64,000 nucleotides of DNA from Pomacea canaliculata. Taxonomy: Eukaryota > Mollusca > Gastropoda > Architaenioglossa > Ampullariidae. Positions 12,701-25,600 of this stretch are shown piece by piece (positions within the stretch are counted from its first letter, which is position 1; every line of letters begins with the position of its first letter). The translations under genes were made by a program, and so were the position numbers. The stretch spans positions 19,805,708 to 19,869,707 of the forward strand of contig NC_037590.1 in NCBI RefSeq assembly GCF_003073045.1, written 5' to 3'. Under the pieces are notes generated by a model. That model was not told the origin of the DNA and did no database searches. It saw nothing but the letters and a program-made list of their open reading frames with translations.

Positions 12701-14159
12701 CCACCCTCTGTATCAGCATTGAACAGTCTGCTGAGTGGCAGTCCTCCCTCTCTGTAACTTTTGTGGACTTTGTAGACAGGGACGTCATCTGGAGGTTGAT
12801 GATCCACTATGGCATTCCATCTAAACTCATGAACATTATTCAGGGGTTGTACGAAGACTCGTCCTGCCAAGTTATTCACGACTGGAAACTCATTAAACCT
12901 TTTGTAATGAAGACCGACGTAAGACAGGGTTGCATTTTATCATCAACAATCTTCCTGATGGTCATAGACTGGATTAGACAACATCGGTATCCAGTTGACC
13001 TTCACTTAACAGCTAGAGGACCTAGACTTTGCAGATGACATTGGTCTCCTATCTTTTCGGCAATAATACGCACAAAGCAAACTGAGTAAGCTAGCAGAGG
13101 AAGCAAAGAAGACTGGCTTAAAGGTCACCAGAAAGAAAACCAAAGTGATAAGAATCAACAACAACCAGGAACTCCCAATCCAACTTCAAGGAGAGAACAT
13201 CCTGGAAATAGATCGCTCCATGTATCTGGAAGCATTGTCAACAAGGATGGTGGAGCAGACAATGACATCAAAAGCTGCATCAACATGGCCAGGCATGCTT
13301 TCAACAGCCTATGGCCCATCTGGAACTCCAGAGCATTATCCTTGTGCAGTTAGATCCGCATCTTCAACACCAATATGAAAGCTGCCCTACTGTATGGTTC
13401 TGAAACCTGGAGAGTGACAAACACCATCAACAACAAGCTCCAGACCTTTACCAACCGATGCCCACACCATATTCTGGTAATAAGATGGCCTGAAAATATC
13501 TCCAGAATGCCACTAGCCAAGACATCAAAAAGCGCAAATGGGGCTGGATAGGACACACAAGAACAGTAGAGAGCAAGGCAAAGGACATCAGAACCACCTG
13601 GACTCAATTGAAGGGGGATTGCCCCAAATCGGGTCCACCGGAGAGGTATTGTTGCGGCCCTATGCTCCTCGAGGAGTAACAATTAAGGCTAAATTAACTT
13701 AACTAAATTTCCTTTGAGAAAAATGTGTGATCAGAATTGTGCATATTAGTTTTGGCAGCAAAAAAAAAAAAAGATGAGAACACTGGCATATTGTTTAAGG
13801 ACCTCCAATCCCAAGAAAAATAATAGAGCTAATCTGAACCTGTGATCTTTGACCAGGTGGGCATCAACTACCAACCACCAACGGTGGTACCAGGCGGCGA
13901 TCTGGCCAAGGTGCCTCGAGGTGTGACCATGCTGACCAACACAACAGCCATAGCTGAGGCTTGGTCCCACCTAGACCACAAATTTGACTTGATGTTCGCC
14001 AAGCGTGCTTTTGTGCACTGGTTTGTTGGAGAGGGCATGGAGGAGGCAGAATTTTCCGAAGCTCGGGAAGATCTTGCAGCTCTAGAGAAGGATTATGAGG
14101 AAGTTGGAGCTGATTATGTGACTTCAAATGGTGATGAAGCAGACGAAGCAGAATACTAG
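8043..14159 (+). CDS. Divergent alpha-tubulin isotype, seven coding exons
   Basis: Exons: 8043-8048, 9415-9670, 9995-10204, 10888-11150, 11303-11443, 11944-12159, 13857-14159; total 1395 nt, 464 residues, no breaks. Alpha-tubulin is the GTP-binding partner of beta-tubulin in microtubules. Visible landmarks: [20 protein letters not shown] at the N-terminus, GGGTGSG (about residues 154-160, split by intron 3), [20 protein letters not shown] with the catalytic-type Glu (residue 266, human E254), and a C-terminal DEAEY with terminal Tyr. The family is usually about 451 residues. The extra length lies in the H1-S2 (K40) loop, residues 36-61, which is some 11 residues longer and acidic. The first exon supplies only ATG CCA, giving MPQEV instead of the usual MRE(C/I); the tiny first exon is the family norm, but this start rests on splice signals only. 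Sequence is divergent from standard isotypes along its length. Intron 6 holds a LINE fragment. Confidence 0.93.
8049..9414 (+). other. Alpha-tubulin intron 1
   Basis: Intron of 1.37 kb between the ATG CCA exon and the first long exon. It contains an A-rich run at about 8878-8893 and no recognisable gene. An open frame runs from 9268 through the intron end into exon 2, but it only reflects a lack of stops. Confidence 0.6.
9696..9724 (+). repeat. Poly-A tract in tubulin intron 2
   Basis: An uninterrupted run of about 28 A lies just after exon 2. It could be the tail of a small retroposon, but nothing recognisable precedes it. Confidence 0.6.
10600..10802. mobile_element. hAT-like MITE (non-autonomous DNA transposon), degraded
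   Basis: The ends form an imperfect inverted repeat: CAGAACCGGCG at the left and the complement of CGCCGGCTCTG at the right. The interior is G+C-rich and shares phrasing with the element at 33654-33930 (gcggggcc and ggccttgggca blocks). The 8-bp flanks are only partly similar, so this copy looks older than the others. It lies in tubulin intron 3 and includes a C-rich run followed by CCA repeats. Confidence 0.6.
12358..13690 (+). mobile_element. RTE-like LINE fragment, 5'-truncated, in tubulin intron 6
   Basis: Translated pieces in more than one frame give reverse-transcriptase motifs in the right order: [69 protein letters not shown], then the C-terminal LLYGSETWR and [10 protein letters not shown]-type region. 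These are typical of RTE-clade non-LTR elements. The 3' end carries GCGGCCCTATGCTCCTCGAG, an end motif seen again at 25565-25597. The 5' part with the endonuclease is absent. Several frameshifts and deletions (the FADD-box region is broken) show it is long dead. It lies in the sense orientation and does not disturb the exons around it. Confidence 0.85.
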
Positions 14160-14196
14160 ATAGGGACAGAAAGCTGTAATACATGTAGTTTCTATA

Positions 14197-14202
14197 AATA
14201 AA
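14197..14202 (+). terminator. Polyadenylation signal of the alpha-tubulin gene
   Basis: AATAAA lies 38 nt after the tubulin stop codon, the first such hexamer downstream. Spacing suggests a short 3' UTR of about 60 nt. Confidence 0.6.
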
Positions 14203-17200
14203 GCACATTGGGATAATCATTTGTGTAAAGCTGTTCGACAACAGCTGTGCTGCAGCAAGAACTGGGATAGAACTGTGTATCTAAATTGTGGTCAAAAATA
14301 GCTTATGTACATCCAACATTTTGAATACTGTGCTGGATTCACTAACATTTCATGGACTTTGAAAAAAAAATTAATTGATGAATTAATAGGTACCTGGAAA
14401 GCAACACATCGTAATCAGTCTTGTATGAGTGAGCAAGTAAACAAAGTCCTGCAATGTCTATTTTCATTAGTCTTGCTGTTTGTCAAGATTCATAGTAAGC
14501 CAGAAGTCGAAGTATGTGGGACCCGTAGGTACAAATGACTATGGCCATGGGGCATTGTTTTATTTATTTATTTATTTTTTTTTGCTTTTGCTGAATTCTT
14601 GCAAATTTATGAAATTCAACTCTTATCAGATAATCTTAACTTGTAGGGCTTCTTTCATGCAGGCTAAAATTTGTTGCAGCCAGTTCAGATCTTAATGCAA
14701 TACTTCCCATGAATTTTTATGATTGTGCATCAATAGTTAAAGATAAATATATAAAAAGGTTGTTATAAAGTGTGAATGCATTATTTGGGTTTAGCCAGTA
14801 AGCAGGATTCAGGAATTATCCTCATAAGAATAATGAAAATATGATTACTACCATTGGAACACTTTTCTGCAAATAAGTTCATTACAATACTTACATCCAT
14901 AATACATGGGTTCAACGGTATGTGTAAGTAAAATTTCTAGGTGTAATGAACTCCTGCATTCGGTCACCATCTTTAAACTTAAATTTCTAATTTAATAGTC
15001 AATTGTAAGTGGGAGGAAAAAAGTCACAACTCATTGTTTTAATGATTTTTTTTTTAATATATTTTAATACACAAAAATTTGTGAATGTTTGCACATCTCC
15101 CAGACAGATCTAGAAGGCAGTCATTTGTAGCTACCTCCAACAAAAGCACTGTATCATGTGCAGTTTATTCACAATTTGATGACATTTGAAAAAATAAATC
15201 TCCTGACTTCCATATCCTTCCACACTTCATTACCATTACCTGTTGCTTGTTACATACATTAAAATGCAAGACACTGTTGATGACTTCACATTAGGCAGTG
15301 GATTCTTTTTTTTTTCTTTTAAATGTTCATGATCATATAGGTCTAATCTCCAGATGTAGCAAATCTGCTGATGACTGTCAAGAATTACATTCATGAACAA
15401 CTGGTGACAACACTGATGTATGATTATGAAACATGAAACAGTTTCAGGTGTTACTTTGTATCACAGGAGACTTGAGCTTGTATGCTCATGAGGTTTGTTG
15501 TGTGAAAGTCATGAGACAAACAGTACTGACTGAATCATTTCAAAGTAAACATTTATGTAGCTCTTTAAGCTTTTTTTCAGATATAATTTAATAGCTCCAA
15601 GCCAACAATTTGAACACTTACACTTGCCACATTCAATTTTTCAGCAAGTTCTGCAGGATATTAAAGAAATAAACATGAAGAGATAAAGAGTCTAAATTTT
15701 CCTCTTCCCCAAAAAAGTTTAGATTGGGAATATCTTGTCTTTGGTGATAATGTGCTCTCCTACTTACAGAGAAGGAACACGCTGACAATGAGGTAAGATG
15801 GAAGACTGGTGATGCAGCAAAATTTTAAAAAAGCATCATATTTACATGAGGCCTTTACTCACAGATATTCATCAGTACAATTCCAGTCTCTCAAAAGCCC
15901 CCAAAATCAGACCACACCTGTGGTCACATAAAGCAAAGTGACGAGATGACGGGAGATGTGTCAGTTTTCCTCTTTTTTTATCACGACTGGTAGCAAAGTC
16001 AGAGCTAAAAAGTTCTTTATCACATGATGCTTGGTGACAATTCTTGAAACAAAAGCTGACATACACATAAAGCATCTGGTAGGAGAAAAAGCATTTCTTA
16101 GCAGAAATTGTATAATGACTGGCCTTGCAAGCTTAAGCCTTTTGATATATTTATATAAACTTTTTGTACTTTTTATTTTGTAAAATTACAATATACATGG
16201 AAAACTTCTAAACAATATAACGATATTTACTGTTGAGCTAGATTTAGCATTTCCTTATGAGTTTCTAAAACATCAACAGTAATGAATTCTCACAATTAAA
16301 TAAGCATATCATGAGCAACTAAACTATCTGCCTACACTTATGCGTTCTCCTTATTGCCCCATTTTTTTGTGACTTGTTAACAGGCAAATTATATACAAAT
16401 TCACACCAAGTTAATGAAAATGGCCAAGGTTGTAGTATCCTTAATTCTTCATATTTTTCACATACATCACAGTTGTAAAAGTCCCACATTTTGATTACCA
16501 GCCTTTGACCATGTGAAATAGTACTCTCAAGGCTTTACTAATTTTAACAAACGGTCTCTAAAATAAAATAAGATGTTAGCTGGGGGATAAAGGAGAGGTG
16601 GGAGGGGAGGTGGAGAGGGGATATTCAAAATAGTGACCCTTTGTTTACAATAACCTGGAAAGAAAACATTCCTTCTAGAAAATTCATTTCATTTTCAACT
16701 TTTGAGTTTTTCTTGAAACATAATGCACATTATCCCTATCTTACCTTTTTTTTATCTCATTATTACTTTTGCACAAATTTCTATGTAAAGTCCTACAAAA
16801 CCTCTTTTATTAAAAAAACTAAACAAACCAACCCACTATTAACAGAATGAATATTTACCATCTTTGTAACATGTATTCCTGCTTCAGATTTCAGGTTTAT
16901 AACATACATATCTTCAAGTGACTCAATATACATAACCAATATTCCAACTAAAACATGAGCCAAAATGATATTTTGGCATTAAAGTCAACATATAACATTC
17001 CCCTTTGAGGTCACAGAGTACGCCAATATGCTTTATGCAGACAATGTTGTGAGAAATTTGCTAATACAACGGGAATAAGTCTGGACACTGTTGCCTGTGG
17101 TAACCAAATTCTATAAAGCTCCAGAAACATTAGTGTAGAATAGATACTTCACATACCTCAATTTATGAAAGGCATGGAAAATCAGCATTCAGTTACAAAA

Positions 17201-19694
17201 AGAGATTTAAGTTTCAAATGCTGCCATTTTAACACCATTATAATTCTTTATGGGCATATATCTCTGGTTCTCAGAGATACTTGAGCTGAATATGATAAAC
17301 AGTTGCAAGCTGAGACCACAGGGTCTTGTAAGCAAAATAATACTGGAATGCCTGGCATACATCTACTGAGAAGTTTATTTGATGAGCAGGTCAGATCATA
17401 AAAGTGTATGGGAAGATTGGAAGTTTACAGCAGACATAACAGTGGGAATAAATAAGGCTGCTGAAAACATTCCTGCTCAAGTACATTTACTGCCTGCAAC
17501 AAGCATCTACATCTTAAAACATTTAACTATAAACTGAATGCCATAGTGGAATTTCAAATAAGTATCTTTCAAAGAAAAGATCCAAATTTGAAATGATACC
17601 TTCACACAGATGGGTAAAAATACAAATTATAGTTACAGATACATCCATATATCCACAAGCTCATACACTCAAATCATTGTTCACAAACCCAATAATTAGA
17701 ACTACAAACACTTGCCAATAATGTAAAAAAAACGAAACCAGGTCACTTTCAGCAGATGGACATAGGATGTGAAATGAGAGAGATGATATTACTAGGTCAC
17801 TTGTCAACTGTCCTATTGTGTATCTATCAATCAGGTATGTTAAGAAGAGGAAAAGAATAGTTTCTTGCGACAGTAACCATTGTTGCCAAGGAAATAATTT
17901 AAAACTGCTACTAAGCAAAAAATGTCTAAATTAAATAACATCATAACCATGCTGCATAGTACACGTTATTGCATACAATGCCTGTTCTCCTGCTGTGGAA
18001 TGCGATTTCTTTCACAACTATTTTGTGAATTGTCCACTTTTTTTGACATAACAAAACTGAAAAAATTACAACTGAAACATTATAATTCAGTGTCTAAGAA
18101 GCCTGGTTTATGTTGCTGTGTAATTTTAAAGAACAACGTATAAACAAACAGCTTTAAATTTTCTTAGCTCTTTTGTTATCAATTACAGTGTTATTAAAGC
18201 TGGAAAATAGCAAAAGGTAAAACTGAGAAAGAGGCAAAATAGAAAAGAAGAAAGCGTTAAAAAAAAAGCAGAAAATCTAAAAATGCAACTGCCCAGTATA
18301 GTCAACTTTGTGTTCTTTGGATAGGCAAAGTTTGGCAGTTTCAAATGTAAGGATACATGCCTTTTTATTTAGATTTACCCATTTCATAAAAATATTTTTA
18401 ATGATCTTCAGAAGTAGTTCACTTAGCAACATTATCTAATAATAAAACTTTTTTTCAGCATTTTGAGTTAAACCAAGGAAGGAACAGCAGAAGAAGTATT
18501 TCAGAATTAAAATTTATGTATATCAATCTCAAAAATGTGATTTTCTTTTTTTTAAATCAAATTACACTATATTATCCCATCTTGATATGCTGCTGTCACC
18601 ATGCTGCACAATCTATATAATATTTGTCATCAAGACACAGCTGGGAGATGAGTTTAATCTGGCATTTCTATACCAAGCACTCTTCTATAGTGACACAAAT
18701 TTAACAACAAAAATATAGTTCACCTGCTCATATTTTTGATGTCTTGTAATGAACAAAACCACTCTGGTAAATCCTACATGCATACAAAAACAATTATTAC
18801 CTAATAGAAGTTAAATACAATGACTACGCAATTACTACAGCTCCAAAATCCTCAAATGAAGTTAAACACAACACAGCACAATCAAATACATATACAACTT
18901 GAACAGATTTCTGAGCAGTTCAATGTGGTAACCATGATTTGATAGGCAGAAATGGAAATTCTAATCTGATTTCCCAAGCTTGGCCAAAAAAAAGTTTTTA
19001 CTGGAGGATCACAGTTGATGTGACTCCCTGAATCAAAACCTGAAGATCTGACTGGTGCAGATCCATGCAAAAAGGTTGGGTCTGGCCTTGCAATGGCCTT
19101 TGATTCCACAAAATAGTTGTACCAATCATACACCTTAGCAGTCACCAAGTTGCAACAGTCCTTATCTGCTAGTAATATCATAATTTTAAGGTAAAAATAA
19201 AAACAAAAAATAAAAAGTATAAAATAAATAAATGTCTTCTTTCAAAAATACAATTATGCAGCAGTTTGGAGGGAAAACTTTGGACCCATCAAGCTTGCAT
19301 TGATAATCATTGGAAGTTCCAGCCAAGATTCACACTCTCAATCACTGATTGTAAACTACTTCTCTTAGGGAGGGTGGGTGGGAATGACTGGAAGGGACAA
19401 AAATCTGTTAAGATTCATGTTTACATCATTTATAATACTTGCGTTTACACAAATTCCTTCAAAATATCAAGGGTTGAATTTTACAATTATAAAACTATGT
19501 CATATGTAGGAAATCTATCATTGCTAGTTGATTTCCATCTTCAAACTAGATGAGAGTCAATCTACTTTCAACATAAGTTTCTGTTCAGGAAAAAAAGTAT
19601 AAATGGAGATCCGATGGCCTATACTCATGTACTATCACACATCCTTTAATCCAACCTCACTCCTTTAAACAAGCAAACAGTTAAAACAATGCTT
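14203..19694. other. Gene-free region between the 3' ends of alpha-tubulin and cyclin F
   Basis: The two flanking genes converge here. The stretch is AT-rich with many short homopolymers, and I see no exon of any known family. The 99-codon open frame on the minus strand at 18882-19181 has no recognisable motif. The right part is probably the cyclin F 3' UTR; TTTATT at 18364-18369 (AATAAA on the minus strand) is one candidate end, among several. Confidence 0.5.
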
Positions 19695-22600
19695 TCATGA
19701 TATACTTTGAGACAGATTTCTTTTTCGACTTTTTCTGCGCAGGGCATTAGGAGATGTCATTTTTGTTGGAGTTCTAGGAGTCTTCCTGCCAATTTTTATC
19801 TCCTCATTAACTACACCAGCACCACTGTCTTCCTCACTGGGGCTGGAATCCTCAAGAAAAAAGTTCACACTGCTTTTATCACATGTACTGCTCCTAAAGT
19901 ACTTGACCCGTCTCTCAGGACTTGAGCTGCTAGGTGAATTCAACGAACACACACCAGATGAGAAGCTTGAGACACTGCAGGAGCAATTTGATGCTGGCAC
20001 TATAGGTGGAGATGTGAAAGATATATGAATTCCACCAGCCCCTGGATGAGGTCCTCCCAGACATGACGCAGACAGACACATAAGCGGTGTGTCTGTGTCT
20101 GCATCCATTCTCACTTCTGAATCAACATCCTCACTTTTAATGCTACAAGAGTCTGCAAAACAGAAGAAAGTGACTGGACTGGTCAAAATATCAACCAAGA
20201 CATTCCTGAGTGTCAGTAACATTGTTGTAGCATAAAGAAATACACAAATTTATATTATATTTGATATACAAGATTATTATATGATGTTAAGTAGACAGGA
20301 CAGTACATTACACATGCTTGCACCTGCACATGCACACACAAGCTTACCACTGTGGTCAAATGAAACTCCACTTTCATCTTCGTGGTCTCCTTCATACCCT
20401 GACAATTCAAGGGGCGGAGTAGAAGCTTCTTCTCGTTTCAGTGCTTGGACAGTTCTGCAAAGAAAAAAATTTTATGAATAATTTATTTTATTACCATGCT
20501 TTTTCAATCAAAGGAAGGCTGCAAAAAATAAATAAAACTATCACCTACATTCAGCTTCAGTTTACTGAGCTTTAATAACTTTAAAAAAAAAAAAAGAACT
20601 CAATATGTTCAGGCAAATGGCTAATGACATACCGCCTGTACCGCCGACTTCGACCACGAGAAGGTGAAACTATAAGTTCATCTGTGTTGCGAAACTTAAG
20701 CTTGATGTCTGCTCCTTGCAATATATGATCTGTTACTCCCAACATGGTACACAGCTCTTCATAACTTATAATCTATAAGACAGAGAATAATAATAAAAAA
20801 AATATCAATAATCCAAAGGAATGAAATTCATAAAAGCACAAAGTATGTATATATCTTTCTACATATTCTCAAACATAATATATTTAAGCATAAACCAAAA
20901 GCATATCACAGCTAAACATCCTAAAACGTAGGCACTTTCTCGGGGATAATTTTTCAACACACTGGTGTTTGCTAGCTCACATATTCACAGGTTCAGTAAA
21001 GTTTATCTGTCCCAAGTTTTGCAACCAAAAATGAGATGCAATGTCAACCTAAGAAGATCTGTTTTGTTTTATTTTAATGTTAATGTAATTGTAATGTAAT
21101 CTTATGTTAGTCAAAACAACATTGCATCGTCTCAAATAAAACGAGCTATATTCCTCCTTTAAAAATTTATCAACTTGTGCAGACTTCTGTCATTTCAAAA
21201 AAAAAAAAGAAGAGTTTGAGCAGAAATTTGAGTTAACACAAACCTCAATTTCTGCTACTCTATGGAAGCGATCATCACTATAACGCTGTTTGACAGCTCT
21301 AAGTGTAACAGATCTGTGATCGACAACAGAACCCTCAAGAAAACTGCAAAAGAAATACAAGAATATATATATATATAAAACATTTAATGTATTTCAGATT
21401 TCACAGTAGCTGTTTTGGTACAATAATAAATAATCGAAAAAATATTATGTCAAGATATGACACTTCATGAACTGATTTATACTGATGACTATATCTCTTA
21501 GATGTAAAGCACACTTCCAACATGAAATGTTGCACGATGACTGTAACGTTTCACGGCTCAAATACACATTGTCATATTGTTTGGTCAAATGTTTTGATTT
21601 TTAGTGATTAGATCTGTATCCACGATCATAGGGCAGTCACGAGAGAGGCATCATGGCATGGTACAATACTGTCCAACTTGGTTAAATAAAGAAACAATCC
21701 ATGCCGACTTACATAATGGAGTGAGTTAGTTGGCATAGATTCTACTAGTGTAAGCGTTGCTAAGTAAAGCAACAATGTTACTAGGCATCCTGATTGGCTG
21801 TTACTTGGGAAGTGCTAGCCAGATAAGGTAGGAAACGACTTCCCAAGTACACAATGGCAGAGAAAACTGTACATGAGTACCGACCTACACGCTAACGGTA
21901 GCGAAGAACGGAAGGATGCCTGAAACATTTTTGACCATCAACCATCTTTCAACTAGTGACAGTTTAACATCAAGTCGTTGGTTAACCATGAGGCAAAGTG
22001 TGTGAGTGTTGATGTGAAAGGGTGAATAACGTTTAGCATTTGAGGATGAGCAGTGACTCTGGCCATTAACAGTCATTAATTGTGATGTTCTATTTAACAG
22101 CCTAGTTGAATGCAAGAAATTTGGACGAACAATTTTTTTTCTAATCCACTTGAAAAGTTCTGTGCAGTTTTTCCCAAAGTAAGGGACACGACAAGAGTCA
22201 CTGATTGTGTTGCTGTCTATTCACTATCCTGCAATTTATGATGAGTAATTGTCTTGCAGGGGAGGCCTATCCTTTCTCATCTATTATACAATTGCTGAAT
22301 CCTCACTATTGCCATTATCAATATTACTCCTTCTACCTGGATTACCTCAACTTAATCAGTCATCATGATTGTCACTGCTTCCACTGTCACCACCATCCAA
22401 TGATCAATATGTTAAGCGAGAACTACATCAAGGGATATACTTGACCTCTCATCCAGTCACCTAACGTTTTTCTCATGGCCATGGACACCTTGTTTGACTT
22501 GTGACTCTTGTTCTCATCATCATCTACATCGCTTGTCAAGACAGCAAACCCCTGCTACTCCAGCCTAGCAAGCCAGACCATTGTAGCAGGAGAGTGTTGT

Positions 22601-25600
22601 GGTGGATAAGTAACAGTCACGCAGCAGTGCCCTTGATCTGAGTCACTTACCATAGGGCACTGCTGTAGAATTTTCTCCATCATCACTTGCATTCAGCTTA
22701 GTTCTTGTTACAGTTTCCTTTTTCATACATTGAATGTGTTAAACAATGTTTTTCGCGGGCGTGATCACACATATATGTTCAAGCATGCCAAAACAAGCAA
22801 CTATTTGAGCACACTACATTAAAACTTTACAATGACCACGGGACATCTAATGGCTTAGTGAGATAAATCAGATAGAAACCAGGACCAAATGACAATACAT
22901 TAAATACAATAACTTACCATTTTTCGTGCATATGAAAAGTACATCGGCTTAGATCTTCTGATGAAAAGCCAGTGAATTCTTCTAGCACACTTGTCCAAGG
23001 ACAACCTGCATACAAAAGTAAAGTCATGAATAAATGGTTTTAATTCACATAATTGTCAGTATAACATTTTTTTGTTTAACAGGCAGCTGTAAGTTCCTTA
23101 AACATGGGCTTCTTAGCACTTACCTGCTTTAAGAAGCAGTCGGGAAAGAAGGACACAGCTTGCTGCAATCTCTGCAGGACTATACTGAGCCATCTCAGCC
23201 TGAAGAATGCTTAATTCACACACATACTCTATAAGGCACACTCCTCTCTCTTCCAGCTGTGCCAAGGGGGCCAGCACTCGCACAAAATCGGAGCTTGTGG
23301 GAAACTGAAAGAAAAATCTAATTTTTCTTAAAACAGAAATTTAAAACTAAAAATGTGAGGAAAGATTATCTAGAGAAATAATGAAATCTGGCTGTTCTTA
23401 AAAAAAAAAAAAAGTATCTTCCATAGTTTAATAGCTTCAAATCACTAACCGATGCACCAGATTCTAAAGTAAATGCTTATTTTCAATTGCACAGATTTGG
23501 ATAAGGCAAAATACTTGTTAAAATGTACTCACTCTCACTTTACCACCAAGAGTTGCGATAATTTCGCCCATCATCCTGACAACATCCTCATACTTGTAAG
23601 TGTTATCTGTCAACCAAGCTGCTTCACGGATGGTAACAATATCTGTGCCAAGATACCTGTTAAAAAGGTAGGGAAAAAAGTGTCATAAATAATGATAACT
23701 CACTAATGTGATTGAATTTTACATGCAAGCACAATACAATATAATACAATACAACTTTATTAATCCCCAAGGGCAATTACAGGTATGATGACATGCCAGG
23801 ACACTAGAGGGAAGATTATGTAAGAGATTAAAGGGAATAAATTCTGGCGACATACACATACACATGTGCACGAACAGGTATCAACATAAACGTGTACACA
23901 AACTTGCATTTATGTATAAACATGTCCAAAAAACAACAACACACTCTCTCACACATCATACAATATAAAAAAAAATATTTTGTTACCTGGAAGAAATTAC
24001 CATTGCTGAAACTCCCAGCAGCTGGAGTTTAGACCGAGGTACATCTCGCACAGCCAGGAAGTGGTCAACTATTGAAACTGCATTGTGCAGGGTGAGAGTT
24101 GAAAAATTCTTCATGCAGGCAACCTCCACAAGCCAATCAACCAGGATATATCTATAAAAGAATCCAGTATTTATTCTTGTGCACGTGTGCATATTTTACG
24201 CACACATTCATTCTAAAAACCATTCAATATCCCCGACATGTAACTTTCTAAAGGGAGAAAGGGGAATCTGGTCTTGCAGAAGCAAGAAAAAGAATGAAAA
24301 CAAGACTAGGAAAAAACCCCCATCTTATCAGACACCATAAACACACAAATACAGTCGTGAGATTATGGATCATCATACCTCATAGATGGTGTAAGATCAC
24401 GAATACCAGAAAAAATATGAAGAAATCCAAGTGGAGAGGATGACTGAAAAACTTCCTGAGAAAATGAAAAGGCTTGTGTTTGTGCTATTCCTCCAAACTG
24501 CCTAAGGCTGTAGCAATGGCACAGTATCATGCGAGCTTCTAAATTTCCTGCGTTTGCTATACTTCGAAGTTGTCTGATTGCCTCCACCTCTTTTGCCTTT
24601 TCAAACTCCTGCACAAAGAAATATTTGTCAAAATATTTAATACAAAAGCAAGCATACAACATTACAAAATACTACTAGATTATGCCTCAAAGATGAACTG
24701 CAAAGGAATCATAGTGCCAATTTCAAATATAGTTTAATCAAGAGAAGCTTTAAATACATTATGGGAGAGTTGTCACTAGTTCATGCAAGTGAACAAATAC
24801 TTAACTGTGTGTTTGGTTTCTCAAATCCATACTTCAAAGAAATGATACCATATTCCCGGGTAAGATTAAAATATAGTTGTTTATATAAATGATATCTTAC
24901 ATGGTTTATTTGTTCTAACAAATGAAAAAAATAATCGCAAATCTTATTGATTTAAAAGTCAAGTAAGGACACTTGGATTTAAGAAAATGGATACATACCG
25001 ATGTTGGATGCTTTCGAAGCCACTGCAAGAACATTGCTTTGTCAGAGCCGCGTTCAATGGCTTTTTCGAGATAACCACATGCCTCATTCTCTTGACCAAG
25101 AAGTGATAATGTTTGTGCAACACACACTGCAATATCTCTGCTTGGATTCTGCCAAAACAATTATAAAAAATATCTAGTGGATTCTCTTCACAGTACCAAG
25201 CCAACAAGAAAAATCTCAAAGGTAATTCAAACCAGATATATTGTAATATGACGGTAATGATGATAAAATTTGGCAGATTTCCCCATGTGTATTGAATCTC
25301 AATACACTGCACAGAAGTTTACAATCAAGCCAACACTCAACCATACAAGAAACATAAACATAAGCAAATATATGACACCATGACAAAAACATGAACTAAG
25401 TGCATGGATGAAGAACTGAGGAGTGAGTGTAACAGTACTCTCGTGTATGCAATAGAAAGGGGAAGAGAATTCCAAACATCGGAGCTTGTTGAATATCTGA
25501 TATGTGACACCGAGAGACTCGATAGAGGCCACAAAATTTATGGTCTGTAATGACTTAGTGAGTTGTAGCCCTATACTCCTCAAAGAGTAACAAGGAATAA

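Noticed and set aside
18882-19181. 99-codon minus-strand open frame downstream of cyclin F
   Set aside because: No recognisable motif, AT-rich codon use and no start context; most likely 3' UTR or intergenic sequence.
21720-21860. Local inverted repeat (cttgggaagt ... acttcccaag) as a transposon
   Set aside because: The arms are short, about 60 bp apart, and no target duplication flanks them; it may be only a chance hairpin.
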